A stretch of DNA of 49,367 nt from Discostella pseudostelligera (lineage: Eukaryota > Bacillariophyta > Thalassiosirophyceae > Thalassiosirales > Thalassiosiraceae): the NCBI GenBank assembly GCA_036940085.1, contig JALLBK010000280.1:1-49367 (forward strand). The letters run 5' to 3'. The position numbers and the translations under genes were made by a program. Shown here piece by piece: positions 1-11,516 of this stretch. The notes under the pieces were generated by a model. The model saw only the letters and a program-made list of their open reading frames with translations, had not been told where the DNA came from and did not search any database. Position 1 is the stretch's first letter; each line of letters begins with the position of its first letter.

Positions 1-265
1 CTTCTGCTGTAACTGTCGGGGTGATGCTCGCGGGATCATTGCCTGCTCTCAGCTTAGAGCTAACTCTCCTCACCGCTCGGATTGCTGCCTCGTTAACAAT
101 GAATTTGAGGTCTGCCCCACATAAACTTTTCGTCACTGCTGCTACCGCTGACAAATCTACTGATGACCCAATTCCCAAACTAAAAAGATTTGTTGAATGA
201 AATACATTAGTTGAGTGCTAAGAGAAATAATTTCATTCTGTGTGGAGAAGAGGGAAAAAGCGGGC
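1..265 (-). pseudogene. Truncated second copy of the FtsH-like AAA gene (last exon plus intron piece)
   Basis: Bases 1 to about 250 match 2431 to about 2690, which is the last exon and the preceding intron of the FtsH-like gene, at roughly 90% identity by eye. Reading the minus strand, the exon part (about 208 down to 1) stays open and encodes the AAA lid region with a few changes, for example VTKSLCGADLKF where the intact copy has [12 protein letters not shown]. The intron acceptor (tttttag) is kept. Similarity stops inside the intron, near the shared string cattctgtgtg, and no match to the upstream exons is found to the right, so this copy lacks Walker A and B. Its 3' end lies outside the window. 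I call it a decaying fragment of a segmental duplication. It could still be the tail of a rearranged gene. Confidence 0.7.
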
Positions 266-856
266 AGGGGCAGCGGGCATCGGGGGAAAAGAGGGGCCCT
301 TGGCTTGTACGCTTGTCATCGGCTTCTCGTTCTCAAATAATGGCAGAATTTAGAATTTCCTTGTTGATGTCGTTGATCAATGTGGCCGTCATTGCGACCT
401 CAATTAGTGGAATCCCGTGAAATAATACGTGGCGAGTGGTGAGGACACTGAGGTCATTTTCAAGGAAGTTGGATATCATACCTATCGAACCTCATGACGA
501 GATGGCCATCTGAAAACCAGTGGCTGGGCAGTTTCACTCACTCACAACTTGAACTTGAACCTTGTCCCTCATTACATAGGAATACTACCCCCTCAAGAAA
601 CCCGAGCAGCGGAACAACGTGCAACTCTTTTGAATGGCAGTTCGTAGTTCCTTACTGCTCCTTGAGTTTTGGAGCGACTAAGCGGATTACCAGCACCTCA
701 ACCCGCACAACTTCATCATTTTCCCTCCTCTCCTCCCTAAATATTATTATGTCACAGTCATAATATTATCAGGTCATACCCCATATTCCACAATTCAGAG
801 CTCCCACTCAACTCCCAGCTGTTGCCAAGCATAAATACTGACCCTATTGCCAAACA
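266..856. other. Intergenic stretch, nothing recognisable
   Basis: No ORF here resembles a protein and no match to the FtsH-like exons was seen. The last 80 bases before 857 include a cataaata element at about 830 that could be part of a promoter for the small ORF that follows. Confidence 0.4.
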
Positions 857-1249
857 ATGCAATCCTCATTCAAGCTAGTAGTCCCTACTAAGAATTATGA
901 TGGCGGCTCTTCTTCGTCCTACTCCGACTTTGCCATGAAGAGGAAGCAGTATCGAGAAGATTCCTTCGACAGTCATCAACTCCTTGATGCTTTTTCATAT
1001 TACTCAAGTTTAGATAGTCGGATGCGTGTGTTGCTTGGTGATCAACCAGCCGCTAGTAGCCGCCGATCACCATTCAGTACAGATATGGAACAAGATACTG
1101 TCACCCGTAGTCACCGTCGTAGTGTGCCATCATCTTCTGGTGTTGATAGTGACAGCGACAAGAATGCTCGACGAACAAGAGTGTCGTTTGAGCTGCATCC
1201 GACACTGCTCATCGAGGATGTTCTCATAAGCAATGGAATGGAGGAGTAA
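857..1249 (+). CDS. Small hypothetical protein, 130 aa
   Basis: This is a single open frame starting MQSSFKLVVPTKNYDGG. I do not recognise it. It is polar and Ser/Arg/Asp-rich, with no signal peptide, no membrane segment and no repeated domain; the C-terminal third (RRTRVSFELHPTLLIEDVLI) is the only part that looks folded. A weak TATA-like cataaata lies about 25 bases upstream. It sits between the FtsH fragment and the tandem duplication, an unstable piece of DNA, so it may be a young or spurious gene. Confidence 0.35.
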   Translation: MQSSFKLVVPTKNYDGGSSSSYSDFAMKRKQYREDSFDSHQLLDAFSYYSSLDSRMRVLLGDQPAASSRRSPFSTDMEQDTVTRSHRRSVPSSSGVDSDSDKNARRTRVSFELHPTLLIEDVLISNGMEE

Positions 1250-1534
1250 AGGAACGAGAGAGGATTGTGGAGCTTTGTAGGCGTAATATCTGACGGTGGG
1301 ATAAGTCGATGGTGATGAATGTTGTCATATTGATATTATTTGCAGTGTGTGTTCGACAAGAGAGTCGTATCCTGCTGGTGCTACAGGTTGCTATTGTCTC
1401 GACTTCTTAAAATCATAATAGTAAGATGGTGCGTTTTACTGCTACTAATTCAAATGCAAGCCATACTTGATTTTGTGATGCTTCTGCTGAGGATGCAAGT
1501 AACCCAATCTACTGAGAACAGGAACCAACTTGGT

Positions 1535-1913
1535 CATGGTGGACATTGGCCGTCTTCATTCGAAGCGACACCAATTCTGTTCGCAGTTGCATGACTATGG
1601 ACCTTGACCGCTAGCTGACCAACTGGACATGATTTAACGAAGTATTCCACATCTGACAAACATCCCAGCCAGCTCTATCGATTGGCAGACGCGGCCGGGG
1701 TATTGGTGTGTTGATTGGTTGATTTTTGACCTGCAATATGCGGTACACAGATGATGGGCTCGTATTACTATCAGAGTAGAGATATTGTTCCCGGTGACAA
1801 TTAATGAATAATCGATTATTGGAGAAGGCGAGCAGTGCTGCATTACTAGCTGGTATGTACCCATAAATATTACATCGGTTAATGACGCAATTGCGAGCTT
1901 GCCATTCATGTTC
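1535..1913. repeat. Tandem duplication, unit 1
   Basis: This is the left unit of a direct tandem duplication. The core 1564-1916 is repeated without any mismatch I could find at 1968-2320 (353 bp, offset 404). A shorter leader, 1535-1560, also recurs at 1914-1939 (offset 379); the two parts are separated by 3 bases here and 28 bases in unit 2. Open frames of about 100 aa exist on the minus strand in two overlapping readings, but neither resembles a known protein. Confidence 0.9.
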
Positions 1914-2320
1914 CATGGTGGACATTGGCCGTCTTCATTGGTATCTAGATGACAGTCTCCATGTCGGAGCGACACCAATTCTGTTCGCAGTTGCATGACT
2001 ATGGACCTTGACCGCTAGCTGACCAACTGGACATGATTTAACGAAGTATTCCACATCTGACAAACATCCCAGCCAGCTCTATCGATTGGCAGACGCGGCC
2101 GGGGTATTGGTGTGTTGATTGGTTGATTTTTGACCTGCAATATGCGGTACACAGATGATGGGCTCGTATTACTATCAGAGTAGAGATATTGTTCCCGGTG
2201 ACAATTAATGAATAATCGATTATTGGAGAAGGCGAGCAGTGCTGCATTACTAGCTGGTATGTACCCATAAATATTACATCGGTTAATGACGCAATTGCGA
2301 GCTTGCCATTCATGTTCCAT
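1914..2320. repeat. Tandem duplication, unit 2
   Basis: This is the right unit, joined head to tail to unit 1. Its right end (2320) lies 20 bases from the stop codon of the FtsH-like gene (2341-2343, minus strand), so the duplication falls in that gene's 3' flank or 3' UTR. Identity over 353 bp points to a recent event, or to an assembly artefact. Confidence 0.9.
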
Positions 2321-2340
2321 CCTCTCCAAATCTGTCTCAA

Positions 2341-4553
2341 TTACATTCCAAGAACATTGCTCAAAATGTCACCGACTCCACCCTTTGGTTTTCGCATTTC
2401 ATAAAAGTCCAATACCGATTTCTCAAAGTCTTCTGCTGTAACTGTCGGGGTGATGCTCGCGGGATCATTGCCTGCTCTCAGCTTGGAGCTGACTCTCCTC
2501 ACTGCTCGGATTGCTGCCTCATTCACAATGAATTCGAGGTCTGCGCCACATAAACCTCTCGTCACAGCTGCTACCGCTGACAAATCTACTGATGACCCAA
2601 TTCCCAAACTAAAATGATTTATTGCATGGAATACATTAGTTGGGTGCGAAGAGAAGTTTTCCATTCTGTGTGCATCGAAGAGCGAAGCAGAATGCTTACC
2701 TTCCAGGTCGCTTATCGTCGATTCCTTTACACTCTGTAAACCCTGGCAGCTTCGTCGCATGGACACGCAATATACGCTCTCTTCCCTGAATATCTGGCAA
2801 ATTCACTTTGATGATACGATCGAACCTACCAGGTCGGACCAACGCTGGATCCAACACTTCCCTTCGATTGGTTGCGGCTAGGACACATACTCTCTTCGAC
2901 GAATCCAAACCATCCATACAGGCGAGCAATTGGTTAAGTGTCTGTTCTGCTTCATCATTGCTTCGGAAGTTTGCCCCCAGCCCACCAAGATCACGTGATT
3001 TCCCCAACGCGCTGTTGTAGTTTGTTTAAAATGATATCCCGTTGTAATATGCACGAAGCATCAGCATGGCACATCTCGAGAATAGAAGATAAATTTACAT
3101 GCAAAAACAAGACTTTCTACGCACTCGAGTTCATCAATAAAAATAATGCAAGGTGAAAGTCTCGCGGCTCGAGCAAACGTATTCCGCACACGAGCAGCAC
3201 CGCGACCGACGAACATTTCCACAAAGTCCGACCCCGAGCAATACAATAGAGGTACACCTGCTGTGGCAGCCGTCGCACGTGCAAGCATTGTTTTGCCTGG
3301 TGAGTAAGTTGTGATGATGATAGAATTTTGTCGTGTGTTATTTTTCATGAACAGCATAAATTGGTCAGACAATCAATGTGTTGCTTTATTGTGCAAAAAG
3401 AAAAAAGACGGAACTAACCTGTGCCTGGAGGCCCTTCTAGCAATAACCCCGTTGGTGCCCTAGCTCCCATAATCTCATACTTTTTTGGATTTCTCAATGT
3501 ATCGACCAACTCCATCACCTCGAACTTGGCATCATCAATTCCCTCAATATCGGCAAATGAAACCAAAGTATCGCCCTGGGAGAATGTGGCCAATTTACCA
3601 GGTGCCTCACTCCCACTTCCGCTCCCTCCTCGTCCACTCATCGTTTGGTACATCTTTCGCAAGAAGAGTACATACAAGGCAAAGATGGATACTCTGGCAG
3701 CGGTGGCAATCCCATTCGAGGCCTTGGTCGATGCTGCACGGAATGGTACCTCATGTTCACGCAATGTGTCAATTAGTTCCTGCGACGCTGGTGGTTTCAT
3801 GGCATATATCGTCTTTTGGCTTAATGAAATAGGACGAACGGAGACATCATTGGCCTGTACAAGTTTCTTATCGAGTATTGCCTTGGAATGTTTGTCAGTG
3901 TCGGTGATTACCTTGAAGTTTACCCGATCTTTGGAGATTATTACATTCTCTAATTTGAGTGCGGGATGTTTCCCCGGTAGATGGCCCTTGCCATTCACAT
4001 CAACCAAGTCTAGGAAGGTAGAGTAGGAAACCTCCACGGGTCGATTGGCACTATTGGCTCGAACAGCGCTTGTTGTTTTGAGACCCATACCAAAGATTAG
4101 GCCCAGTGCTAGTAGTTGAATGCTAAGAATGATCTTACTCCTCGTAGTTAATTTCCCATAGTACGTTCTGACTTTGGATGGAGCGGTAATTAATAGGTTG
4201 ATAAATGAAAGTATGGCTCGTTTCATAGATTGAATCGATTGTTGCCATTTCTGTGGCGATTTGTTGTTCCCATCTGAGGTGTTATTTTCGAGCTCCAGTT
4301 GAGGGGTATTGTTATCCGACGAAGAAAAGAGCATTAATGGAGACTGATCACTTTTCGTGTAGGATCGGCGGGAATGTTGCTGAGTGGATATTAAGCATTG
4401 AGACCCAACAGATGGAGATTGCAGCCGCAGCCGGCGATGTTGATGGCTGACACGAGACGGTATTTGAAGCGCATTTGTGGCTAGTGGGGATAGCACTAGC
4501 AGCAGCAATGGCAGCACCACACGGGTGAATGAGTAATGTCGTCGGCTTGTCAT
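2341..4553 (-). CDS. Plastid-targeted FtsH-like AAA ATPase lacking the M41 protease domain
   Basis: Four exons on the minus strand: 4553-3419, 3296-3125, 3011-2700 and 2608-2341, with all joins GT-AG and in phase, giving 628 aa. An in-frame ATG at 4586 is possible; 4553 is preferred because it directly starts a signal peptide ([19 protein letters not shown]) with a plastid-type junction TNA-LQ near residue 28. Membrane segments lie near residues 140-160 and 287-303, with the FtsH extracytosolic domain between them. The AAA module follows: FADIEGID, Walker A GPPGTGKT (split by intron 1), Walker [10 protein letters not shown] (split by intron 2), and sensor/arginine-finger region [20 protein letters not shown]. 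After the lid ([15 protein letters not shown]) the protein ends in about 60 residues, with no HEXXH and no M41 domain. The family normally degrades membrane proteins; this one could only unfold or act as a partner, as inactive FtsHi proteins do. A partial second copy lies at 1-265. Confidence 0.85.
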
Positions 4554-5156
4554 GGTTGATGATCTCTTCCAAAAGATATGCTTCAATTATTATGATGCCA
4601 TGTGCACCGACGTCGGCGGCATCGATATCCGGCTGGCGGGCGGCTGGCGGCTGCCATGGCCATGATGTTGTGGCTTGTGGCGGCAGCTGTTTGTTCTTCA
4701 GTTTGGATGGGGTGGAGGTTGGACGACGACAGACAGACCGTCCTCGTCTCGAGTTTTGGCGGGGAGCTGATCAATTTGGCGGGAGAATAATGACTCGACT
4801 TTCACTTCTTGCGTACTGTACTCTTACGCGTGGCAGGTATTTGGCGGGAGACATACGTATTGACTCGACTTCGGAACTTACACGTGGCAGACTTATTTGG
4901 CGGGGCGGAATTGATGACTCGACTCACGTGGCATCGATGCGTACCCATCCTCTCATGCTCGCCGATCGCGAGCCCAGACCAGCGAGCATCAACCACCAAC
5001 ACTATCTCCGGAGTATGGTAGTACTCCTACACCAACCCCCCAAAGCAAACCAATAGCCAGTAGCTGCCAATGTCTCCAATTCATCCATGGTCTATGCATG
5101 GTGGTTGCGGAGTTGGCCTCGCACGACGTCCGCAGTCCAATTCAAGTGAATGACAT
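4554..5156. promoter_or_regulatory. Divergent promoter with three tandem E2F-like / GACTCGACT / CACGTGG modules
   Basis: Between the FtsH-like gene (-) and the GT61 gene (+) lie three successive copies of one composite element. Copy 1: TTTGGCGGGA near 4775, TGACTCGACT at 4791-4800, ACGCGTGGCAG near 4826-4836. Copy 2: TTTGGCGGGA near 4840, TGACTCGACT at 4861-4870, CACGTGGCAG at 4881-4890. Copy 3: ATTTGGCGGGG near 4895-4905, TGACTCGACT at 4915-4924, CACGTGGC at 4925-4932. A fourth GTTTTGGCGGGG is at about 4754. TTTGGCGGGA fits the E2F/DP consensus and CACGTGG a bZIP or bHLH G-box; GACTCGACT matches no site I know. Which gene is controlled is not visible. Confidence 0.65.
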
Positions 5157-7719
5157 ATGTCGCGCACTCGCAACCTCGTTATATTATTATTAGTAATTCC
5201 AGTGCTCTTGACGCACCTATTATCAGCAAACTTATTGGATTATGACGAAGCAAAGGTCGTGTTGCAAAAAGGGGTCGACGACAATGACACGCTAGAATTG
5301 GATTATTTGTTGGGAAACGGTGCGCCACCTTCACTGTCAAACTCTTCCTCAAATCTTAAGGTCTCAGTGCCTGTACCAGAGTTGATATTCGTCGATGATC
5401 CATCCATCGACCTAAAAGATAGGCTGCGGCCAAAAAAGAAGCCCATGGGAGAACTGTGGCCCGGATGGACGAAAATAGCAACATCATCTCAAGCTCGCGC
5501 CCTGCCAAGAAATATTGGAAACAGTAATCAATGGTGGAGAAATTCGAGGCAATGTTTCGAGGTTGATCAAATATGCCATGGTGTACAAGAAAATGAATGG
5601 TTCTATTACATGAGACCTGATCATCAACGACAAAGTAATGTGCAAGATGGTCATCACTTGTTCCAACCTACGATGGAATTGAAAAGTGCTCCAGCGAAGT
5701 ATGATGGAGGAAAAGATCGTGGTGATAGTAGAATATCCATCAAAGTTACTTCTTCGTCAATATTACATCCAGACGAAGTTGATGTTGACAATAACGGTCA
5801 AGCATTTTTCATGAAGCCCACAGACCAAGGCAGGAGATGCCAAATCTCATCGACGTCCACGCATATTGTCCTACAATCTTTGTTTAATGATATGATTGGT
5901 GAGTTTTATTCGCGGACACTTGTCAAACTATACCATTTAATGATGGATGGTGTGGAGGAACAAACCAATACGAACTCTGATTCCAAGTTGCCATGGGAGG
6001 AGATAATTCAATTCTACGCCCACATAGCCTACGGAAACAAAAAGATGTTAGATGGACACAAGTTGCTGTTGAGTGGAATGCTCTCGGATCCTGATTCTCC
6101 ATCGGCCAAGTCATTTGTAGATTTGTTCGTGCAAGAGGAGGGTGCGGGAGGTAGCAGCAACAGTAGCGATGATTGTCAATGCTACGAAAAGATGGTCTTT
6201 TGTGGGTACGATGTTTACACGCACGATGTTAATGTGCTAAGCAAGGATTTGAAGTCTGCAGATAACGAAAGTGGCAGTGGCAATAACGATGACGATAACG
6301 GTGCACCTGAACCAATCACAAGTAATGAAGCTGAAGCAAAGAATCTGTCTTTCGAATATGATATCAAATACACATTGTGGTCAGCTAATAAACTGGACGA
6401 TAACGACGATCAAGGATGTAATAGAGATGTTGGCGGAGAAGGAGACGGGTACGTCTGCCAGGAGTGGAATGATTTGAGGAGCTTCCTTGCGACGAATTTC
6501 CATCAGCACTACCCAACATTAGAAAAGGATGTTATCGAAAGACGAATCGAAGCATTACGTGCAAAGGTTGTCATCGAAGCAGGTTATATGGGCGACACAA
6601 AAGAGTTTCTTGTCATTGGACTAACTCAAAGGACATATAGACGTTCTTGGATAAACTTGCCTGATATCTTGGAGAAGTGCAATGCTGCCTTCGGTGGTCA
6701 AGCAATTTTCGTCGAAGTAAATGTTGAACACATGACTACTCCATATGAGCAACTGGTAATGCATCGGTCTCTTGACGCACTGATTGGAGTTCATGGTGCT
6801 CAGCTTACTCAGGCGGTGCTGCTCCCTCCGCATGGTCATGTCTTGGAACTGCTCCCTTGGATCCCTGATTACATACGTAAGAGACTTTTTGGTGCATGAT
6901 TTTCGCTAAATCCTCTCGTATACTCATTGACACTGTCATTTGTTTCTCAAAGGAGGGAATTGGGTACAGACCACAAACCATCCAACTCCTCTTGGAGTCA
7001 TCTTTCATAATACCGATTTGAAGTGAGTGCTTATGTGTCGCTCGAACATTCCTTTTTTGCACTGGCCATGGCTGATCTCGTCAATGAAATACACAATGAG
7101 TAGCCATCTTGGATACTCTCTGGATCGTAACAGTGTTCCTCTTTGTCAGGGTGTACAAGACGAGGAGTTACAAAGTTGTTTCATGAAGCAAAGGAAGAAG
7201 TTTATTTGGGAGAATAGGGACTTCGTCGTAGATAGCGATGCAATATTGAAATACATTCAAAAGTTTGTGATATATGGCCTTGAAAGGGATCGTACATGTG
7301 ATGAAATTGAGGCTACCTTTGACAAGAGATTTGTTTTGTACAATATTTGGTGCCTCCAACCGAACGTCTGGTTTCTTGATGGGAGTACATTCAATGGAGG
7401 AAGTGATTGCATTCATGGATCATCGGTTTATCGATCCGACAACATCGAATCAGTTGAGGTGTTTGACAGTAGAGAGGAATGCTGCACTGTGAATCGCTTA
7501 CAATGCCAATCAGAGGTCCGTTACAATCGTCACCAACGACAAAATTATACGCTTTCAGTACTCCACAGCTACCATGAGCTCAAGCACGATCATTCAAGTG
7601 AGGAGATAACTCCTTCAACCACGAAAGCTAAAAGGACGAGGAGGATACCACAAGTCGCCATTCCTGGGTTCATTGCAAGTCAAATACAGCATCTCGAGTT
7701 GCAAGCAAATAAAAAATAG
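5157..7719 (+). CDS. Family GT61 (DUF563) glycosyltransferase, type II membrane protein
   Basis: Three exons, 5157-6876, 6953-7022 and 7104-7719, give about 801 aa; both introns (76 and 81 bp) are GT-AG. The N-terminus MSRTRNLVILLLVIPVLLTH is a signal anchor, as expected for a Golgi-lumen enzyme. The central 350 residues are acidic and poorly conserved. The family signature is in the last third: LTQRTYRRSWINLPDILEKC, then VNVEHMTTPYEQLVMHRSLD, then ALIGVHGAQLTQAVLLPPHG, the nucleotide-sugar-binding part of GT61, followed by LELLPW across the first intron. GT61 enzymes add xylose, arabinose or GlcNAc to glycans; the donor used here cannot be told. A Golgi nucleotide-sugar transporter gene lies 4 kb away. 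The C-terminal 200 residues are basic and hold several Cys pairs. Confidence 0.8.
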
Positions 7720-7854
7720 CTAGGAGTATCATTCTAGTGAAACTACCGCTACCGGCCCCCGTCCAACCTCTTGTAGGGTCGCCCGACACCCTACGCTTAG
7801 TTCATTGCAATTGGCAGTCGTCAGATCGTTCATGATGGCGCTTGTCCCCCTACG

Positions 7855-10800
7855 ATGAAGCGAAGCTTTTCTTTAGATGAGCGCGTGGATGAGTCCACCC
7901 CGCTTCGAAATTTCAACATGTCTGGCGACGACGACGGCGATGCGTTGGACAATCGAACTACTTCTACCACTGCAGCTGCGGCTCTGTCTCGAAGTTACCA
8001 ACAGCAACATCATTTTCGACCGTGGGAGGTCAATCATCGCCAGAGTGTGGAAGAAGCTACCCGTGGTGGTGCTGCCAATGACGGAAAGTCTGACGAGAGG
8101 TTATCTTCGGCTAATCATGCAAAAGCAACAATACCAATACCGTCCATCGCAAAAGCAACATCCAATTCTCCAGAGCACCCATCCCAACACAAACATTCAT
8201 TAGATCCATCGAATTCGTTCATGAGTGAACCTAGCGCTAGCGAAGAGGAATTAGAAACCATCGGCAGTAGTCAATTCGATTTTCAGAAGAAGATGTTTTA
8301 TCGACAAAGACTTCGAGAATTCGATGCGCAATCGGTTGGAGATACATCACTATCGTCTTCGAATATTAGCACCTCACCTCAACCATCACAACGGTTTCGA
8401 TTTCAATTTGACAATAGAATAGGGAAGGTTCGGAATAAAGTCAAGGCGGCATCGGATCGAATGTCGTACTCGACCATGGTGCTAAGTAGTGTTGAGGGGA
8501 ACGACAACAAGACATCCCGAACAACTTCGTTGGATGGAGGAGCACGTGGTGACAATACTGCTACGCTAGGGGAAGTCCCAAGTCCGCCTACCAGAGCATC
8601 TAGCGAAGAGTCGAGCCATAAGATTGGCCAGGTCTTGAGCGAAGATAGTCATAGCAGTGCAGACTCGATACGAGGTATCAGCATCACGACGGAGCAGTCG
8701 GGTGGGGAGAACACATCGTCATCGGCCATGCAAATTGCTGACACGTCGGATCGTCAACGGAACAAGTATAGAAAAAGAGAAAGCAATGCCTCCAATGCAT
8801 CTGACTCAAATGGATCTAGAAACAATGGCTCTCGCCATCGAAGAATGCATTCTGGCGACGCCGCTTCAGCTCTGAACTCTGGTGGCGGGGATCTAAAGAA
8901 CAGCAATTCTTATCGGTCGCGAGAAGTGGTAGGTTCTACTAAGGGAAATCCCTCATCATGGAGTAACTATTCATCGTCACCATTTGCTCATGTGAATGTA
9001 GATATGGACAAATCGCATTGGCGTACGGCAACTTGGGATGGATCTAGAGAAGAGTCAACTCGTAGTCGAACCAACCCATCAGCTCAGCCTTTTATAAAGA
9101 GCAACACCAATCTGTCACTGAATAATGCAAATGATGCAAGACCAAATGTTGCACCAATAAATCCCTGGCTTTCTCCATATCAACATCCCGATGGAGCGCA
9201 ATATCACTATGCCACACAAAATTTAAGCCCTGAGCATGACAGCTACGAGTCGGACGGTTCATACGATGGAACTTCAGAATCATGTTCATCCTCGTCGTAC
9301 ACAGATAGTTATGAAATATTGACGGATCATGTTACTGGCATCCGACGATCTCCTAAGTATCGAAAGGTGAAATTTCAATCGGACAAGGAAGATACCAAAT
9401 TCGACAATGCCATGCGACGTGTTGGTCGCGTGCTTGATAAGCCCTGTGAGTAGCAAATATTGTTCATGTGTTCAGATTTTGGATTCATCGAAGCAAATTA
9501 CTCATATTTCCTTGCCTTACACTATCTTTCGTAGTATTTCGAGTCGAGAGAGAAAGTGACGAGGCAAATGATTTAAAGAAAAGGCCCATGTTCTACTGCC
9601 CCAACTGCAAGACGAAGCAGCGGGATATCATCAATTTTGCTACAGCTGCAGGGTCATTCGATTCTCCTCAGACATATCTTGCATTTTATTTTGGATTGTA
9701 TCTCGTTGCTTCGTTATTTGTTTTCGGGCTTGAGGTGTGTTCGAAGTTTCGTTACTACGCAAAATGTTCCACTCAATTTCTCAAGCATTGAAAAAACTGC
9801 TTTGTTCAAAATCATGCAGGAAGGCTGGCGACCGCTTGATTGCGTATACTTTTCAGTAATCACACTTACGACCACGGGGTTGGGTGACTTTGTTCCATCA
9901 TCCGATGGTGCAAAAATTGTTTGCGCGTGCTTCATTTACGTTGGAGTAGCTACCATCGGATTGTTGTTAGGTAGCTTACTTGTTGGAAGCTTGGATAAAG
10001 CACACAAAAAAGAGGCTCGAGAGGCTCAAATTCGAGATTGTCCAAACTGCTTACGCATGGAAAAAATAAAACTTCGGCCCTCAGTGTCAAATGCAGACTT
10101 CAATACTAGAATCAAATTGGAGTATGATGGGTTTGGGTTCGAGCATTTGGATACGGAAGAATCGGATATTGGATTAGACCTCGTTGAGAATGATGAGGAA
10201 CTAAATGCAGCCAAGACGCCCTCCTTCGTTCATAGACCTTCTCTGCATCTTACCAGACACATGTCTATCGACCTCAAAGCCGATACACCGACTTTACGTA
10301 AATGCTTCAGCGACGACGACGTCCCCCCTCCCATAGACGAATCCACTCCTTTTTTGGGCGTGTCGCCTCACCGCCAAACATCTGAATCCCATATTGGTCC
10401 TACACATCCAATGGGGATCAGATCAATGGACGACACTCACTCGTCGTCGTCTTCGAGTGGAACCGACATGTCTGTAGACTCGGGCAAACGAATTATGACG
10501 AGAGCAAATGCTGCAAAATATGTCTTCTTGACTCTGAAACAAGCTCTTATGAACTCGTTATTAGTCATTGCAGTGGGAAGCGTTGGGTACTACTACATTG
10601 AGGAAATGTCGGCAGTTGATTCCTTTTACTTTACAACGGTACTTCTTACCAGTGTCGGGTATGGAGACATTGTTCCAGTGACGACTTCAGGTAAATTGTT
10701 CACCACATTTTTTAGCGTTGTTGCAGGCACGGTGTTACTACAGAATATGACGTCTATTGCGATGATTCCATTGGAGTTGCGTAAACGGCGAGTTGAGATT

Positions 10801-11445
10801 GCAGTTTTGCATCAGTTCGGAGACCAACTTACAGATGATGAATTACGAGAGTTATCTACGGGCAGATTGATCAATAGACTGAAGTTGGCCACAAATCGAC
10901 CTTACGGGTTAGAGGAATGCACGAGAGAAATGTTCTCGCTTGCAATGCTTGTCAGATTAGGACGTATCACAGAGGAAGATGTAAAAGCAACCTTTGCGGC
11001 ATTCCGTCGGCTCGATGTGGGGAATTACGGCAAACTGAACAGCAGAACGATAATAGAAGGAGAGCTTATGAGGCGACGATCCCTTCGCAACTTGGCTTCA
11101 CTGGCAACGCCTCCAGAGGAATGGAGAGAACCATCGAGGGAGAACATGTACATGAATCAAGCCGCGGAGTTCAGCTTGGCTCACTATGATTTGCCTTCCC
11201 AGATTCCGTCACATCGTCGAGCTCCAACTCCAATCCCTCGTGGTGGCGCATTTATTGTTCACCATGGAAATTCTCCTGAATCGTTGGTGAGGAAGCCTTC
11301 TGTAGATTCATACTACTCGCAGGACGCATTTTCTCGTGCTTCATCCTTCGATTACAATGAGTATGTTCGCTGGGCTAGCACGTTTGATCTGCCGTATCCA
11401 CCAGTCGATGGCAAGAGAAATAGAGGCCGATCCGTAGCACCTTGA
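7855..11445 (+). CDS. Two-pore-domain potassium channel with a large cytosolic N-terminus
   Basis: Three exons, 7855-9445, 9535-9734 and 9820-11445, give about 1138 aa with introns of 89 and 85 bp. The first 530 residues are Ser/Asn-rich and disordered. After intron 1 comes a CPNC knuckle (MFYCPNCKTKQRD), then membrane segment YLAFYFGLYLVASLFVF, pore loop 1 with filter TTTGLGD, and membrane segment CACFIYVGVATIGLLLGSLL. A cytosolic linker contains a second CPNC (RDCPNC), then a third membrane segment (NSLLVIAVGSVGYYYI), pore loop 2 with filter TSVGYGD, and a fourth (FTTFFSVVAGTVLL). The order TM-pore-TM-TM-pore-TM is that of TPK/K2P channels. The C-terminus has a degenerate EF-hand-like stretch (EEDVKATFAAFRRLDVGNYG). 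Filter 1 is GLGD, not GYGD. Membrane location (plasma or vacuolar) is not visible. Confidence 0.85.
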
Positions 11446-11516
11446 CATTTTGATGGCGCTGATGATTGAACCGTTACTATTTGTTCTTTACAAGTAGTAA
11501 TACACTCCATTTGATT

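Noticed and set aside
1611..2340. Overlapping minus-strand ORFs of 100-120 codons in both units of the tandem duplication
   Set aside because: They exist in two frames at once, have no protein-like pattern, and are identical only because the DNA is duplicated.
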